This document shows, in pieces, positions 8,452 to 17,549 of a stretch of 64,000 nt of DNA. Source of the stretch: Paenibacillus sp. GM2 (GTDB lineage Bacteria; Bacillota; Bacilli; Paenibacillales; Paenibacillaceae); contig NZ_LN831277.1 in assembly GCF_900069005.2 (NCBI RefSeq), positions 202,217-266,216 on the forward strand, read 5' to 3'. The translations under genes and the position numbers were made by a program. Numbering within the stretch: position 1 is the stretch's first letter; each line of letters opens with the position of its first letter. Under the pieces are notes generated by a model, which was not told the origin of the DNA, did no database searches, and was given only the letters and a program-made list of their open reading frames with translations.

Positions 8452-9876
8452 ATGAAGATGAGAAGGATTCTGGGAACAATTCTTGCTTCTGCGCTCGTGA
8501 CCTCGTCAGTGGCTGTAGTTACTGCGGCTGCGGCTGAAGCGAGCCCAAAGCCGGCAGTTGCTAATTCCGGGGCTAATCAACTTAAAGTAGTTAGCGGCGC
8601 CGTAACGATCGACGGCGACAAAATTTCGCTCAAGACGACGGTCGCAGGTAAGACGATGCTGTATTCGCTTCGCGACTTGGCTGGCGGACTAGGGGTTACC
8701 ATCAAACAAAGCGGTGAAAGTCTCATTCTGACGGATAGTCAGGGATTGCATGAAGTAACCCTCAAAGCCGGTTCCAAAAGCTACAGTCTCGATGGAGCAA
8801 CAGCGCAATTTACGATCGCTCCGCAGCACGTGGGAAGTTCATTGTTTGTTGAGCCTATCACACTGGTCCAAGCTTTGGGAGGAGAAGTGCTGGAGACGGG
8901 CGAGCTGCGCAGTGTGGCCCGCTTAAGCGGCCAGTTTGCTGCGCCGTTGTTTGATGCTGCTGGCAACATCATCGTTAGTCAAGAAGATGCGGAGACAGCG
9001 CAGTTGATCAAGCTGGGAAGAAGCGGGCAAGTGGAGATGTTCTCCGATAATGGCAACGTTATTGGCGCCGCCGTATCACCTGACGGTTCCTTGGCTGCAT
9101 TTACCGATGAGGAAGGGGCTTTATTCCTCCTGAATACGGCAAGCGGCAGAATCAAACCCCTTGGCACGGACACGTCGGTCAAGACCGATCTGGCCTGGTC
9201 TGCTGATGGTCAGAAAGTCTACTTTATCCAAGGTGACAAACAAGAAAAAATCGCATACATAAGTCTGGATACCGGCAAGATCACACAAGTACTGGCTGAT
9301 AAAGTAGAGAATAAATCGGAAGTGCAGGTATCTGCGGACGGGAAGAAGCTCGTCTACTTCGTTAACGTGACGGGTAAAGCCGAGACGGATAAAGAAGGAA
9401 CGGAAGAATCACTGACTATCGATTACTCCCAGGCGGGTTCGCAAGTGTTCTCACTCGAGCTTGGCAATCCGGAGGCCAAACCTGTGCAGTTGACCCAGCA
9501 ATTAGACAATAAAATATACCTGTCCCTGTGGTCAGACGGCAGCGTGGCTTACATCAGCGCTGATCCGGATGGCAAGGTAGAGAACGATACCTTGAAGCTC
9601 ATTCCTGCGGATGGTTCCCAAATCCGCAATTTAGTTGCTGACGTTAATGTCATCTCCAGTCAATCGATCTCCGGCAAATTGATCGTTCTTGCCGAGACGG
9701 CGGATGGCATTAGCAAATGGTTCGAGGTATCCGCCTCGGGCGCCAAAACAGAGCTATTCAGCACTAACGAATCTGTCTCCAACTGGATCATGGCTTCGAA
9801 TGGGACGATTGCGTTCATTGCAGAAGGCAAAGTAGTGGTCGTGCAAGACGGTAAAGTTTCAGAACTGACGAAATAA
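8452..9876 (+). CDS. Secreted stalk-domain/beta-propeller protein leading the pst operon
   Basis: A 474-residue exported protein. Residues 1-28 form a signal peptide ending A-A-A-A-E. Residues about 45-150 resemble the copper-amine-oxidase N-terminal-like (stalk) domain common in Paenibacillus surface proteins (Y-S-L-R-D-L-A-G-G-L-G-V-T-I, K-S-Y-S-L-D-G). The remainder has repeated blade-like strands such as V-S-P-D-G-S-L-A-A-F-T and W-S-A-D-G-Q-K-V-Y-F, as in TolB/WD-type propellers. ATG 8452 follows AAAGGGTG; the frame upstream is just open sequence. pstS begins 33 bases later and Pho-box-like repeats lie upstream, so a role in phosphate starvation outside the membrane is plausible but unproven. 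Confidence 0.75.
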   Translation: MKMRRILGTILASALVTSSVAVVTAAAAEASPKPAVANSGANQLKVVSGAVTIDGDKISLKTTVAGKTMLYSLRDLAGGLGVTIKQSGESLILTDSQGLHEVTLKAGSKSYSLDGATAQFTIAPQHVGSSLFVEPITLVQALGGEVLETGELRSVARLSGQFAAPLFDAAGNIIVSQEDAETAQLIKLGRSGQVEMFSDNGNVIGAAVSPDGSLAAFTDEEGALFLLNTASGRIKPLGTDTSVKTDLAWSADGQKVYFIQGDKQEKIAYISLDTGKITQVLADKVENKSEVQVSADGKKLVYFVNVTGKAETDKEGTEESLTIDYSQAGSQVFSLELGNPEAKPVQLTQQLDNKIYLSLWSDGSVAYISADPDGKVENDTLKLIPADGSQIRNLVADVNVISSQSISGKLIVLAETADGISKWFEVSASGAKTELFSTNESVSNWIMASNGTIAFIAEGKVVVVQDGKVSELTK

Positions 9877-9909
9877 TATCATTTTATAATCCGGAAGGGG
9901 TTACTCAAT

Positions 9910-10770
9910 ATGAATTGGTTGAAAAAACTGTCCTTGGCGGCGATCGCTTCGGCATTCCTCTTGTCTGCTACACTTACAGGCTCCGCAGGGGCAAAGGATG
10001 AACTGAAGGGTAAAATTACGGTAAACGGTTCGACAGCACTGCTGCCTTTGACGCTGCAAGCTGCAAAGGAGTTCCAGAAGTTGCATCCCAAAGTAAAAAT
10101 TGCGGCTTCGGGTAAAGGTTCGGTCACCGGCCCGCAAGCGGTTAAGAAGGGCATTGCCGATATTGGGGCCTGCGATTGGGATGCCAGCGAGGACGTACCC
10201 GGCTTTAAGAAGTTCGAAGGTCAAGTAGCCAATAAAGTGGCGGTAATCCCGTTTGCAACGATCGTGAACAAGAGCGTTAAGGTGGACAGCCTTACAACGG
10301 AACAATTAAAAGGCATTTACTCGGGCAAAATCACTAACTGGAAAGAGGTTGGCGGCGACGACAAGGATATCGTAGTAATTACCCGTTCCTTCGGTTCCGG
10401 TACTCGCGTTAATTATCAGGCTAAAGCGCTTGGGGGCGGAGACATTGTCAAGAAGGAGAAGAATTACAAGGAAGTGGGCTCCAGCGGCGACATGAAGACA
10501 GCTGTGGCCACTACGCCAAACTCGATTGGTTATATCGACTTGACTTATATTAGCGGTGATGACATCAAGGCTGTGAAGCATAACGGGGTGGAAGCTACCG
10601 TTGAGAACGTAATTAACGGCAAATACAAGATTTGGTCTTACGGCTACTATATGACCAAGGGTCAGCCAACCGGCGAGACGAAAGCTTTCATCGAATACGT
10701 ACAAAGCAAAAAGTTCCAGGAAGGTTCCCTGAAAAAATTGAAATTCATTCCGATCTCGGCAATGAAATAA
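9910..10770 (+). CDS. pstS: Phosphate ABC transporter substrate-binding protein
   Basis: Binds phosphate outside the membrane and delivers it to PstCA. Family marks: V-N-G-S-T-A-L-L-P-L near the start of the mature protein (phosphate-binding loop), G-S-V-T-G-P-Q-A-V, I-Y-S-G-K-I-T-N-W, and R-S-F-G-S-G-T-R. The 286-residue protein has a signal peptide ending A-G-A but no lipobox cysteine, whereas Gram-positive PstS is usually a lipoprotein. It could be released, held at the wall, or retained by contact with PstCA. GGAAGGGG precedes ATG 9910. A hairpin separates it from pstC, consistent with extra production of the binding protein. Confidence 0.93.
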   Translation: MNWLKKLSLAAIASAFLLSATLTGSAGAKDELKGKITVNGSTALLPLTLQAAKEFQKLHPKVKIAASGKGSVTGPQAVKKGIADIGACDWDASEDVPGFKKFEGQVANKVAVIPFATIVNKSVKVDSLTTEQLKGIYSGKITNWKEVGGDDKDIVVITRSFGSGTRVNYQAKALGGGDIVKKEKNYKEVGSSGDMKTAVATTPNSIGYIDLTYISGDDIKAVKHNGVEATVENVINGKYKIWSYGYYMTKGQPTGETKAFIEYVQSKKFQEGSLKKLKFIPISAMK

Positions 10771-10790
10771 ATCAGCGATAGCTGCAATTC

Positions 10791-10818
10791 GACCAGTCTC
10801 TGATTTACGGGACTGGTC
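10791..10818 (+). terminator. Intercistronic hairpin between pstS and pstC
   Basis: GACCAGTC (10791-10798) pairs with GACTGGTC (10811-10818). There is no real T-run, so it probably acts as partial terminator or 3' stabiliser for pstS mRNA. Confidence 0.6.
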
Positions 10819-10840
10819 CTTATATATGGGAGGAACCAGG

Positions 10841-11788
10841 TTGAACATTTCTGCTCATCAAGCTGCCCGGGAAGCCGGGGCAGAATTACATCCGCGCCGT
10901 CGCTGGAAACCTGCGTCGAGAAATACTCGGGCCCGGGTGGTAAACTGGCTATTTAAATACTATTTCCTGTTCAGCATTTTAGCGCTTTGCCTGGTATTGG
11001 CGATGGTCATCTTCTTTATCGGGAAGACGGCGCTGCTGACCTTTCAAGAAGTAACGCCAGCCGAGTTCTTCTTCTCATTCGATTGGACGCCGGAGGAGGA
11101 TCGCTTCGGAGCCGCGTTATTTATCGTCAATACATTGTCTTTAACGGTTTTGACCTTAATCATTGCCGTTCCATTATCCTTAGGGATGGCTATTCTGATC
11201 GCGGAGATGGCACCTGCATGGCTGAAGAAGTTCGTAAGCCCGCTGCTTGATTTGTTAGTCGGGATCCCGTCCATCGTCTATGGTTATCTTGGACTGACCG
11301 TGCTGCTTCCACTGCTGCGGGAGCTGAGCGGCGAAGGATTGGGGGATGGCCTGCTGGCCGCCGCATTGGTGCTCACGGTGATGATTCTCCCGACAATCAG
11401 CCGTATTAGCGAGGATGCGATCTCCGCCGTACCGGGAAAGTATCGTGATGCTTCTTATGCGCTTGGCGCCACCAGGCTTCAAACCACCTTTAGGGTGGTT
11501 CTGCCTGCAGCGGGCCGCGGCATCGTCGCCGCGATTATTCTAGGGATGACCCGGGCGATCGGGGAGACGATGGCTGTGGTCATGGTTATCGGGAATACGC
11601 CGCAGCTGGCAAAGTCGCTGTTCGCTCCAACGTCGGTGCTGACAAGCAACATCGTCATGCAGATCTCCAATGTTGATTTTGACTCCACATGGAATTATAG
11701 TTTGCACTTAATGGCGTTTCTGTTGCTGCTCATCTCGTTCGTATTGATTCTAATCATCCGTATTATCGGGCGAAAGGGAGGGGCTTAA
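10841..11788 (+). CDS. pstC: Phosphate ABC transporter permease PstC
   Basis: Inner-membrane channel subunit of the high-affinity phosphate importer. 315 residues with six predicted membrane spans after a basic N-terminal extension (R-R-R-W-K-P), and the permease coupling loop E-D-A-I-S-A-V-P-G-K-Y-R-D-A-S-Y-A-L-G-A. The likely start is TTG 10841, placed 6 bases after GGGAGGA (10828-10834); an in-frame ATG at 10826 is partly inside that site. pstA starts 3 bases after its stop, so the two are translationally linked. Confidence 0.93.
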   Translation: MNISAHQAAREAGAELHPRRRWKPASRNTRARVVNWLFKYYFLFSILALCLVLAMVIFFIGKTALLTFQEVTPAEFFFSFDWTPEEDRFGAALFIVNTLSLTVLTLIIAVPLSLGMAILIAEMAPAWLKKFVSPLLDLLVGIPSIVYGYLGLTVLLPLLRELSGEGLGDGLLAAALVLTVMILPTISRISEDAISAVPGKYRDASYALGATRLQTTFRVVLPAAGRGIVAAIILGMTRAIGETMAVVMVIGNTPQLAKSLFAPTSVLTSNIVMQISNVDFDSTWNYSLHLMAFLLLLISFVLILIIRIIGRKGGA

Positions 11789-11791
11789 GCG

Positions 11792-12673
11792 ATGAGCGGA
11801 TTGAAGCTGTCTCGGAAAACCTCTCGCGCCTTGCTATGGGATCGAATCGCTACAGGCTGCTTTTACGCCTTGGGAGCGGGGGTTCTGCTGCTCGTGTTCT
11901 GGCTGCTGTTCACCATTTTGAGCAAAGGACTGCCGCAAATTTCCTGGGGCTTCCTAATTAAGCTGCCGGAGGAGATCGATGCCGGCGGGGGCATCGGACC
12001 GATGCTGTTTAACTCCTTCTATATTCTGTTCCTCTCGCTGCTGATCTCAGTTCCGATTGGGGTGGGAGCAGGCATTTATATGGCGGAATATGCACCGAAC
12101 AATCGATTTACCGAAATTCTTCGTATTTGCGTTGAGTCGTTATCCTCCGTTCCCTCGATCGTATTCGGCTTGCTTGGACTGGCGATTTTCGCCGAATATT
12201 TCGGAATTGGGCTTACGATCCTTGGCGGAGCTGTAAGCTTGGCGTTTCTCAACCTGCCGATGCTCGCTCGGGTGACGGAAGAGGCGGTTCGGGCCGTGCC
12301 AAATGAACTGCGGCACGCGGCTTATGGATTGGGGACGACCCAGTTCCACATGATCCGTACCGTCGTCATTCCTACAGCCATGCAGGCGATTATCACGGGG
12401 ATTTGCCTTGTCGCGGGCCGAGCTTTCGGGGAATCGGCTGTTATTATTTTAACGGCGGGGCTTAGTACTTCGGGCGAGATGTGGGACTTTAACCTTTTCT
12501 CTCCCGGCGAGACATTGGCCGTTCATTTATGGTACGTTCAGTCCGAAGCAATTGTAGAGGATGCCAGACAGATTGCTGACAAAGCAGCCGCAGTGCTCGT
12601 ATTTGTCGTTCTTTTAATCAATATGGTATTTCGCGTACCGCTCTGGATCAATAATCGGAAGCTGCGGAAATAG
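11792..12673 (+). CDS. pstA: Phosphate ABC transporter permease PstA
   Basis: Second channel subunit of the phosphate importer, 293 residues with six predicted membrane spans and the coupling loop E-E-A-V-R-A-V-P-N-E-L-R-H-A-A-Y-G-L-G. Its ribosome binding site lies within the end of pstC. It is the last gene of the operon: a strong terminator follows after 18 bases and neither pstB (ATPase) nor phoU follows. The importer must borrow an ATPase encoded elsewhere if it is functional. Confidence 0.95.
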   Translation: MSGLKLSRKTSRALLWDRIATGCFYALGAGVLLLVFWLLFTILSKGLPQISWGFLIKLPEEIDAGGGIGPMLFNSFYILFLSLLISVPIGVGAGIYMAEYAPNNRFTEILRICVESLSSVPSIVFGLLGLAIFAEYFGIGLTILGGAVSLAFLNLPMLARVTEEAVRAVPNELRHAAYGLGTTQFHMIRTVVIPTAMQAIITGICLVAGRAFGESAVIILTAGLSTSGEMWDFNLFSPGETLAVHLWYVQSEAIVEDARQIADKAAAVLVFVVLLINMVFRVPLWINNRKLRK

Positions 12674-12691
12674 GATGGATGAAATCAAGGG

Positions 12692-12728
12692 GCTTACTTC
12701 AATTGCTGCAATTGAGGTAAGCTTTTTT
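12692..12728 (+). terminator. Terminator of the pst operon
   Basis: GCTTACTTCAATT (12692-12704) pairs with AATTGAGGTAAGC (12710-12722) with one T-G pair, followed by six T residues. Confidence 0.92.
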
Positions 12729-13015
12729 ATCACACTGAAAGAATATTTTAATCCTGCCTATCACTTAAATTTGTAGGCAAGTGTCTATTAAATGAAAAAT
12801 AAATATCATATAATACAAATAAATAAATTTTTAATTTTAATTATAGAGGTTTGTTTAAAAAGTTCCCCTCTGATCAGAAAGGCTGTCTCTATAATTAATT
12901 ATTTATTGATCCAGAAGAGGTGTGCGGCGAAGTTCCCCCCGGGTTGTTGTGTAAGTCTGCATAATAGCGCTTACATCTTTTCGTCAAATATTAGAATGTA
13001 AGGACGGACGGCAAA
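12729..13015. other. AT-rich intergenic region before mqo
   Basis: No supported gene; a 69-codon frame at 12792 has no clear ribosome binding site and low-complexity composition. The last 60 bases contain a cre-like box (12962-12975). Confidence 0.6.
12962..12975 (-). promoter_or_regulatory. cre-like box upstream of mqo
   Basis: Read on the minus strand TGTAAGCGCTATTA, one mismatch from TGWNANCGNTNWCA, the CcpA site consensus. Placed 40 bases before the mqo start, it could let CcpA repress mqo on good carbon sources. Confidence 0.4.
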
Positions 13016-14515
13016 ATGGCTAACGGACAAAGCAAAACCGACGTTATCTTAATCGGCGCCGGAATCATGAGTGCGACTTTAGGGTCACTGCTGAAAGAAC
13101 TGGCACCGGACTGGGAAATTACAGTGTTTGAGAGGCGCAGTAGCGCTGGCGAGGAAAGCTCTAACGAATGGAATAATGCAGGAACCGGGCATTCCGCACT
13201 GTGTGAGCTTAACTACACCGTAGAAAAACCGGATGGATCCATTGATGTTAGTAAAGCGATCAAGGTTAATGAAGAGTACCAGGTTTCCAAGCAGTTTTGG
13301 TCTTATCTAGTAAACAGCAAGCTGATCCGCAATCCGCGAGACTTTATTATGCCAGTGCCTCATATGAGCTTTGTACAAGGAGCTAAGGATGCAGCCTTTT
13401 TAAAGAAGAGATTCGAAGCATTATCCAGCAATCCGCTATTCCAGGGGATGGAGTATTCGGATGATCCGGCGAAGCTGGCGGAGTGGATTCCACTGATGAT
13501 GAAGGACCGGAAGATAAGTGGCCCGATCGCGGCTACAAGGATTGACTCGGGCACGGATGTCAATTTTGGCGCTTTAACACGCATATTGTTTGAGCATTTG
13601 AAGAGTAAGGGCGTTGATATGAAGTTCAACCAGCACGTCCATGATGTGAAGCGGACTAGTGATGGCAGATGGGAATTGAAGGTGCGGAATATCGAGAGCG
13701 GCACGGTTACACGCCATACGGCGAAATTTGTCTTTATCGGCGGTGGGGGAGGAAGCCTTCACTTGCTGCAGAAATCCGGCATTCCTGAAGGCAAAGGAAT
13801 CGGCGGATTCCCGATAAGCGGATTGTTCATGGTGTGTAAGAATCCGGATGTCGTTGCGCAGCATTATGCCAAGGTATACGGCCAGGCTCAGGTTGGGGCT
13901 CCACCGATGTCTGTTCCGCATCTGGACTCCAGATTAATCGGGGGCAAGGAATCCTTATTATTTGGTCCGTTCGCCGGCTTTTCGCCTAAGTTCCTTAAGT
14001 TTGGTTCTATGTTCGATCTGATCACTTCGGTTAAACCGCATAACCTCATCACGATGTTGGCTTCAGGTACGAAAAACCTGTCATTGGTAACTTATCTGAT
14101 CAAGGAATTGATGCAATCGAAGGAAAAACGCGTGCAAACGTTGCGGGAATTTGTACCGAATGCCAAATCCGAGGATTGGGATCTGGTGGTCGCAGGCCAG
14201 CGCGTACAGATTATCAAGGACACGAAAAATGGCAAAGGCACACTGCAATTTGGTACGGAGGTCATTAGCGCGGCTGACGGCTCCATTGCGGCACTGCTCG
14301 GTGCTTCACCAGGGGCTTCTACCGCGGTTCCCGTCATGCTCGAAGTGATCAATAAGTGCTTCCCGCAGCATATCAAAGAGTGGGAGCCAAAGATCAAAGA
14401 GATGATTCCTTCCTACGGCGTTCGGCTCTTAAGCAAGCCGGAACTGATCCAATCGATCCATACTTCTACAGCGCGGACGCTGGGTTTGACTAATGAAGCG
14501 CAGGTTGTTCGATAA
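13016..14515 (+). CDS. mqo: Malate:quinone oxidoreductase
   Basis: Membrane-associated FAD enzyme that oxidises malate to oxaloacetate and passes electrons to the quinone pool, bypassing NAD-linked malate dehydrogenase in the citric-acid cycle. 499 residues, the family's usual length. The FAD-binding loop [12 protein letters not shown] is at 11-22, followed by F-E-R-R and the Mqo signature [33 protein letters not shown] is also conserved. AAGGACGG lies upstream of ATG 13016. It is monocistronic, with its own terminator and a cre-like box upstream. Confidence 0.96.
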   Translation: MANGQSKTDVILIGAGIMSATLGSLLKELAPDWEITVFERRSSAGEESSNEWNNAGTGHSALCELNYTVEKPDGSIDVSKAIKVNEEYQVSKQFWSYLVNSKLIRNPRDFIMPVPHMSFVQGAKDAAFLKKRFEALSSNPLFQGMEYSDDPAKLAEWIPLMMKDRKISGPIAATRIDSGTDVNFGALTRILFEHLKSKGVDMKFNQHVHDVKRTSDGRWELKVRNIESGTVTRHTAKFVFIGGGGGSLHLLQKSGIPEGKGIGGFPISGLFMVCKNPDVVAQHYAKVYGQAQVGAPPMSVPHLDSRLIGGKESLLFGPFAGFSPKFLKFGSMFDLITSVKPHNLITMLASGTKNLSLVTYLIKELMQSKEKRVQTLREFVPNAKSEDWDLVVAGQRVQIIKDTKNGKGTLQFGTEVISAADGSIAALLGASPGASTAVPVMLEVINKCFPQHIKEWEPKIKEMIPSYGVRLLSKPELIQSIHTSTARTLGLTNEAQVVR

Positions 14516-14524
14516 ATAGCTAGG

Positions 14525-14562
14525 CGGCCTTCTCCTGAATTTCTAGGGATGAAGGCCGTTTT
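14525..14562 (+). terminator. Terminator of mqo
   Basis: CGGCCTTC (14525-14532) pairs with GAAGGCCG (14551-14558), then TTTT. Confidence 0.8.
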
Positions 14563-14638
14563 GTTAGGTTTGAAATGAACCCTGGTATTTATCTACGGGA
14601 AAATGCAAATAAATCTGTGATTGGAGAGGTGGATCGCT

Positions 14639-15412
14639 GTGGAGAAGAGCTATAAAAAGATCGATGCAGTAATAGAGAAGATGCAAGAGGTGCTGGAAGT
14701 GATCCGTGAACAAGATGCGGAATTTTACGCCAAGTATCCGATGAGTCTGATTACAGAAGCGGAAGAGCAAGATGTACATACCGTTGCTGAAAAATGGCGG
14801 TTGCCTGATGAATACCTGTATTTCTTGCAGCATTATGTCCCTGAATCGCTGGGCTGGAGCACGGATGATTATATCAATCTCGATATTTACGGTGCCAGAG
14901 ATATCGTGCAGGGTCAGTTGGGGTACAACTATAATCCCGTAACAAATGAAGTTATCCCGGAATGGCCAGCCAGCTATCTGGTTATTGCTTCGGATGAAGG
15001 CGACCCTTATTGCCTTGACCTATCCAGAGGGGATACTGTTATATTTACTGCGGAACACGGGACAGGCTCTTGGGACTTCGACGTTGCTTATGACAACCTG
15101 GAGCAGTTCCTGCATAGCGTCCTGCTGCCGCGCAGTTCTGAGGATGGGGAGCCCGGTCAGACTGAAGATTACGACTATTATAAAGTATTCATTACAGGTG
15201 AAGGCAACGATAAGATAAAGACACTGTTATTCATTAAAAAGACCTTTTCCTGTGATTATGCACAAGCGAAAGCCTATTTGAGCGCCTTGCCTGTACAGGT
15301 GTTTAAAGGTATTGAATCATACGCCAGAAAAATAGAGACTGATCTGCAAAGTATCGGTGCGGATTATGAGCTGCGCCAAATTGGTTTTGGGGAATTTATT
15401 GCCGCGGATTAG
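14639..15412 (+). CDS. SUKH (SMI1/KNR4) protein with a C-terminal L7/L12-like domain
   Basis: A 257-residue cytoplasmic protein. After a short helix, residues about 40-160 match the SUKH fold (L-P-D-E-Y-L-Y-F-L-Q-H-Y-V-P, then Y-L-V-I-A-S-D-E-G-D-P-Y-C-L-D). A 20-residue acidic linker leads to residues about 180-250, which resemble the C-terminal domain of ribosomal protein L7/L12 (Y-Y-K-V-F-I-T-G-E-G-N-D-K-I-K, then D-Y-A-Q-A-K-A-Y-L). SUKH proteins are often immunity partners of polymorphic toxins, but no toxin gene adjoins. The start is GTG 14639 behind GGAGAGGTGG; an in-frame TTG at 14621 precedes that site. Its function is unknown. Confidence 0.75.
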   Translation: MEKSYKKIDAVIEKMQEVLEVIREQDAEFYAKYPMSLITEAEEQDVHTVAEKWRLPDEYLYFLQHYVPESLGWSTDDYINLDIYGARDIVQGQLGYNYNPVTNEVIPEWPASYLVIASDEGDPYCLDLSRGDTVIFTAEHGTGSWDFDVAYDNLEQFLHSVLLPRSSEDGEPGQTEDYDYYKVFITGEGNDKIKTLLFIKKTFSCDYAQAKAYLSALPVQVFKGIESYARKIETDLQSIGADYELRQIGFGEFIAAD

Positions 15413-15426
15413 ATTCCCCCGCTAAA

Positions 15427-15457
15427 ACCTGCTACTCACCCTCCATGTGCTTAGCAG
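15427..15457. repeat. 7-bp inverted repeat after the SUKH gene
   Basis: CCTGCTA pairs with TAGCAGG around 17 bases. Without a T-run it is at best a weak terminator. Apart from it and the sites at 15637-15664, the region 15413-15754 holds nothing I recognise. Confidence 0.35.
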
Positions 15458-15636
15458 GATGGAATCAAGATACCCACTCCGTACCCTATCCTCTGTTTTT
15501 GCTGCCATTAAAGAAACAATCCGCAGGCTCGCATTATTTCCATTCCAAAGAAAGACAGGGATATGCCACACCTAAGATCGATAATTTTTAAAGTAAAAAC
15601 CGTATGTATTTCAACTTTTTGTGGATGAAATTGTAA

Positions 15637-15664
15637 TTTACAATTGTAAATGTAAGCGATTTAA
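15637..15664 (+). promoter_or_regulatory. Palindrome and cre-like box upstream of the xylanase
   Basis: A perfect 14-base palindrome TTTACAATTGTAAA (15637-15650) abuts TGTAAGCGATTTAA (15651-15664), one mismatch from the CcpA cre consensus. Together they suggest a specific regulator plus catabolite repression of the xylanase. Confidence 0.45.
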
Positions 15665-15754
15665 TAATTTGGAGGTGGTTGGGACCCTGCGGCGAAGGTT
15701 CAAGCTAGCTAGGCCGGATGGAATCAAAGATCATGATGGAGGAGGTAATGGGTT

Positions 15755-17461
15755 ATGCAGAAATCGAAATGGATTTCTTTGTTCGTTGCGATCATGATAC
15801 TGAGTGGGCTGCTCTTGTCTGCCCTTGCTGAAAAAGCCGATGCGAGCCTTGCTTCAGGCAGCAAGTTTTTGGGCAATGTGATCGGAAGCAGCGCTCCCTC
15901 GAATTTCACCACTTACTGGAATCAGGTCACGCCGGAGAATGCGACGAAATGGGGTTCCGTCGAGTCCACACGCAATACTATGAACTGGTCTAATGCGGAC
16001 TTGATCTATAATTATGCGCAGACCAACAAAATTCCTTTCAAGTTCCATACGCTTGTCTGGGGCAGCCAGGAGCCAGGCTGGATCGGCAGCCTATCCGCGG
16101 CCGATCAAAAGGCGGAAGTAACGGAATGGATCAAGCTCGCCGGACAGCGCTACCCGACGGCGGAATATGTTGATGTTGTTAACGAGCCGCTTCATGCCAA
16201 GCCTAGTTATCGCAACGCCATTGGCGGCGATGGCACCACGGGTTGGGATTGGGTCATTTGGTCGTTCCAGCAAGCAAGAGAGGCATTCCCCAATTCGAAG
16301 TTATTGATTAACGATTATGGCATCATCAGTGATCCGAACGCCGCATCGCAATATCTGACCATTATTAATCTTCTGAAGGACAGGGGATTAGTTGACGGTA
16401 TCGGAATTCAATGTCATTATTTCAACATGGATAATGTATCGGTTAGTACGATGAACAGTGTCCTCAACTCACTATCCGCTACGGGCTTGCCAATCTACGT
16501 ATCAGAATTGGACATGACTGGCGATGACGCTACGCAGCTGTCCCGCTATCAGACGAAGTTCCCGGTACTTTGGGAGAACCCGAACGTGAAGGGGATTACC
16601 TTGTGGGGTTACATTCAGGGGCAAACCTGGGCGTCCGATACGCATTTGGTGACCTCGGCTGGCGCTGAGCGTCCGGCCATGCAATGGCTGAAGCAATATT
16701 TGGGCGGCGGAAGCACGCCGATTGTACCTGCTGCGCCAACCGGTTTGACGGCAACAGCGGGCAATGCCCAAGTTGCCCTGAGCTGGGCGGCCTCAAGCGG
16801 GGCAACGAGCTATACGGTGAAGCAGGCAACGGCCAGCGGAGGCCCGTATACGGATGTGGCAACCAATCTTACGGCGACGAGTTATACGAAGACGGGGTTA
16901 ACGAACGGAACAACGTATTACTACGTCGTCACGGCCACGAATGCCGCCGGGACGAGCGGCAACTCCTTGCAAGTGAGTGCTGCACCTAGCAGTGGTGGAG
17001 GCAGTGGCGGGGGCAATCTTGTGGTCCAATACAAGGCGCAGAATACGAATGCTTCCTCCAATACGCTGGCTCCGAACTTCGTGATCAAGAATAACGGCAC
17101 TTCAGCCGTCAATCTCAGTAATTTGAAAATCCGGTATTACTTTACGAAGGATGGCAATCAGGCGCTGAATTCGTATATCGACTGGGCAGCGGTTGGCAAC
17201 TCCAATGTCAGCGCGGCCTTTGAAAGTACAACGGGGACCAATGCGGATACGTACTTGGAGATTTCCTTTGGTTCCGGGGCGGGCTCGATAGCGCCAGGCG
17301 CAACATCGGGTGATATTCAGACGCGAATTGCCAAAGCCGACTGGTCCAACTTCAATCAATCCAATGATTACTCGTATGACCCTACAAAGACGTCCTATAC
17401 CGACTGGAATAAAGTAACCATCTATCAGTCTGGAACACTTATCTGGGGAATTGAGCCATAA
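15755..17461 (+). CDS. Secreted endo-1,4-beta-xylanase (GH10-Fn3-CBM3)
   Basis: Cleaves internal beta-1,4 bonds of xylan outside the cell. Signal peptide 1-30 (ends A-D-A), a GH10 catalytic domain about 31-315, a proline/glycine linker, a fibronectin type III domain about 325-412, a serine/glycine linker, and a family 3 carbohydrate-binding module about 421-568 that should bind cellulose in plant wall. Acid/base Glu144 lies in D-V-V-N-E-P and nucleophile Glu251 in V-S-E-L-D-M. The GH10 part is compact but holds both catalytic strands. GGAGGAGG precedes ATG 15755. A perfect terminator follows, so it is a single-gene unit next to a sugar-uptake region. Confidence 0.96.
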   Translation: MQKSKWISLFVAIMILSGLLLSALAEKADASLASGSKFLGNVIGSSAPSNFTTYWNQVTPENATKWGSVESTRNTMNWSNADLIYNYAQTNKIPFKFHTLVWGSQEPGWIGSLSAADQKAEVTEWIKLAGQRYPTAEYVDVVNEPLHAKPSYRNAIGGDGTTGWDWVIWSFQQAREAFPNSKLLINDYGIISDPNAASQYLTIINLLKDRGLVDGIGIQCHYFNMDNVSVSTMNSVLNSLSATGLPIYVSELDMTGDDATQLSRYQTKFPVLWENPNVKGITLWGYIQGQTWASDTHLVTSAGAERPAMQWLKQYLGGGSTPIVPAAPTGLTATAGNAQVALSWAASSGATSYTVKQATASGGPYTDVATNLTATSYTKTGLTNGTTYYYVVTATNAAGTSGNSLQVSAAPSSGGGSGGGNLVVQYKAQNTNASSNTLAPNFVIKNNGTSAVNLSNLKIRYYFTKDGNQALNSYIDWAAVGNSNVSAAFESTTGTNADTYLEISFGSGAGSIAPGATSGDIQTRIAKADWSNFNQSNDYSYDPTKTSYTDWNKVTIYQSGTLIWGIEP

Positions 17462-17468
17462 TATGATC

Positions 17469-17503
17469 AAGACCGGAATGGGGCAACCCATTCCGGTCTT
17501 TTA
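17469..17503 (+). terminator. Terminator of the xylanase gene
   Basis: AAGACCGGAATGGG (17469-17482) pairs perfectly with CCCATTCCGGTCTT (17487-17500), followed by TTA. Confidence 0.9.
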
Positions 17504-17549
17504 TTCTTGCTGGAACAAGGATAAACCATTAAGCAATCGCCTACTGATT

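Noticed and set aside
12792..13001. 69-codon plus-strand ORF in the gap before mqo
   Set aside because: Very AT-rich, no ribosome binding site, no recognisable family, and it overlaps the cre-like box.
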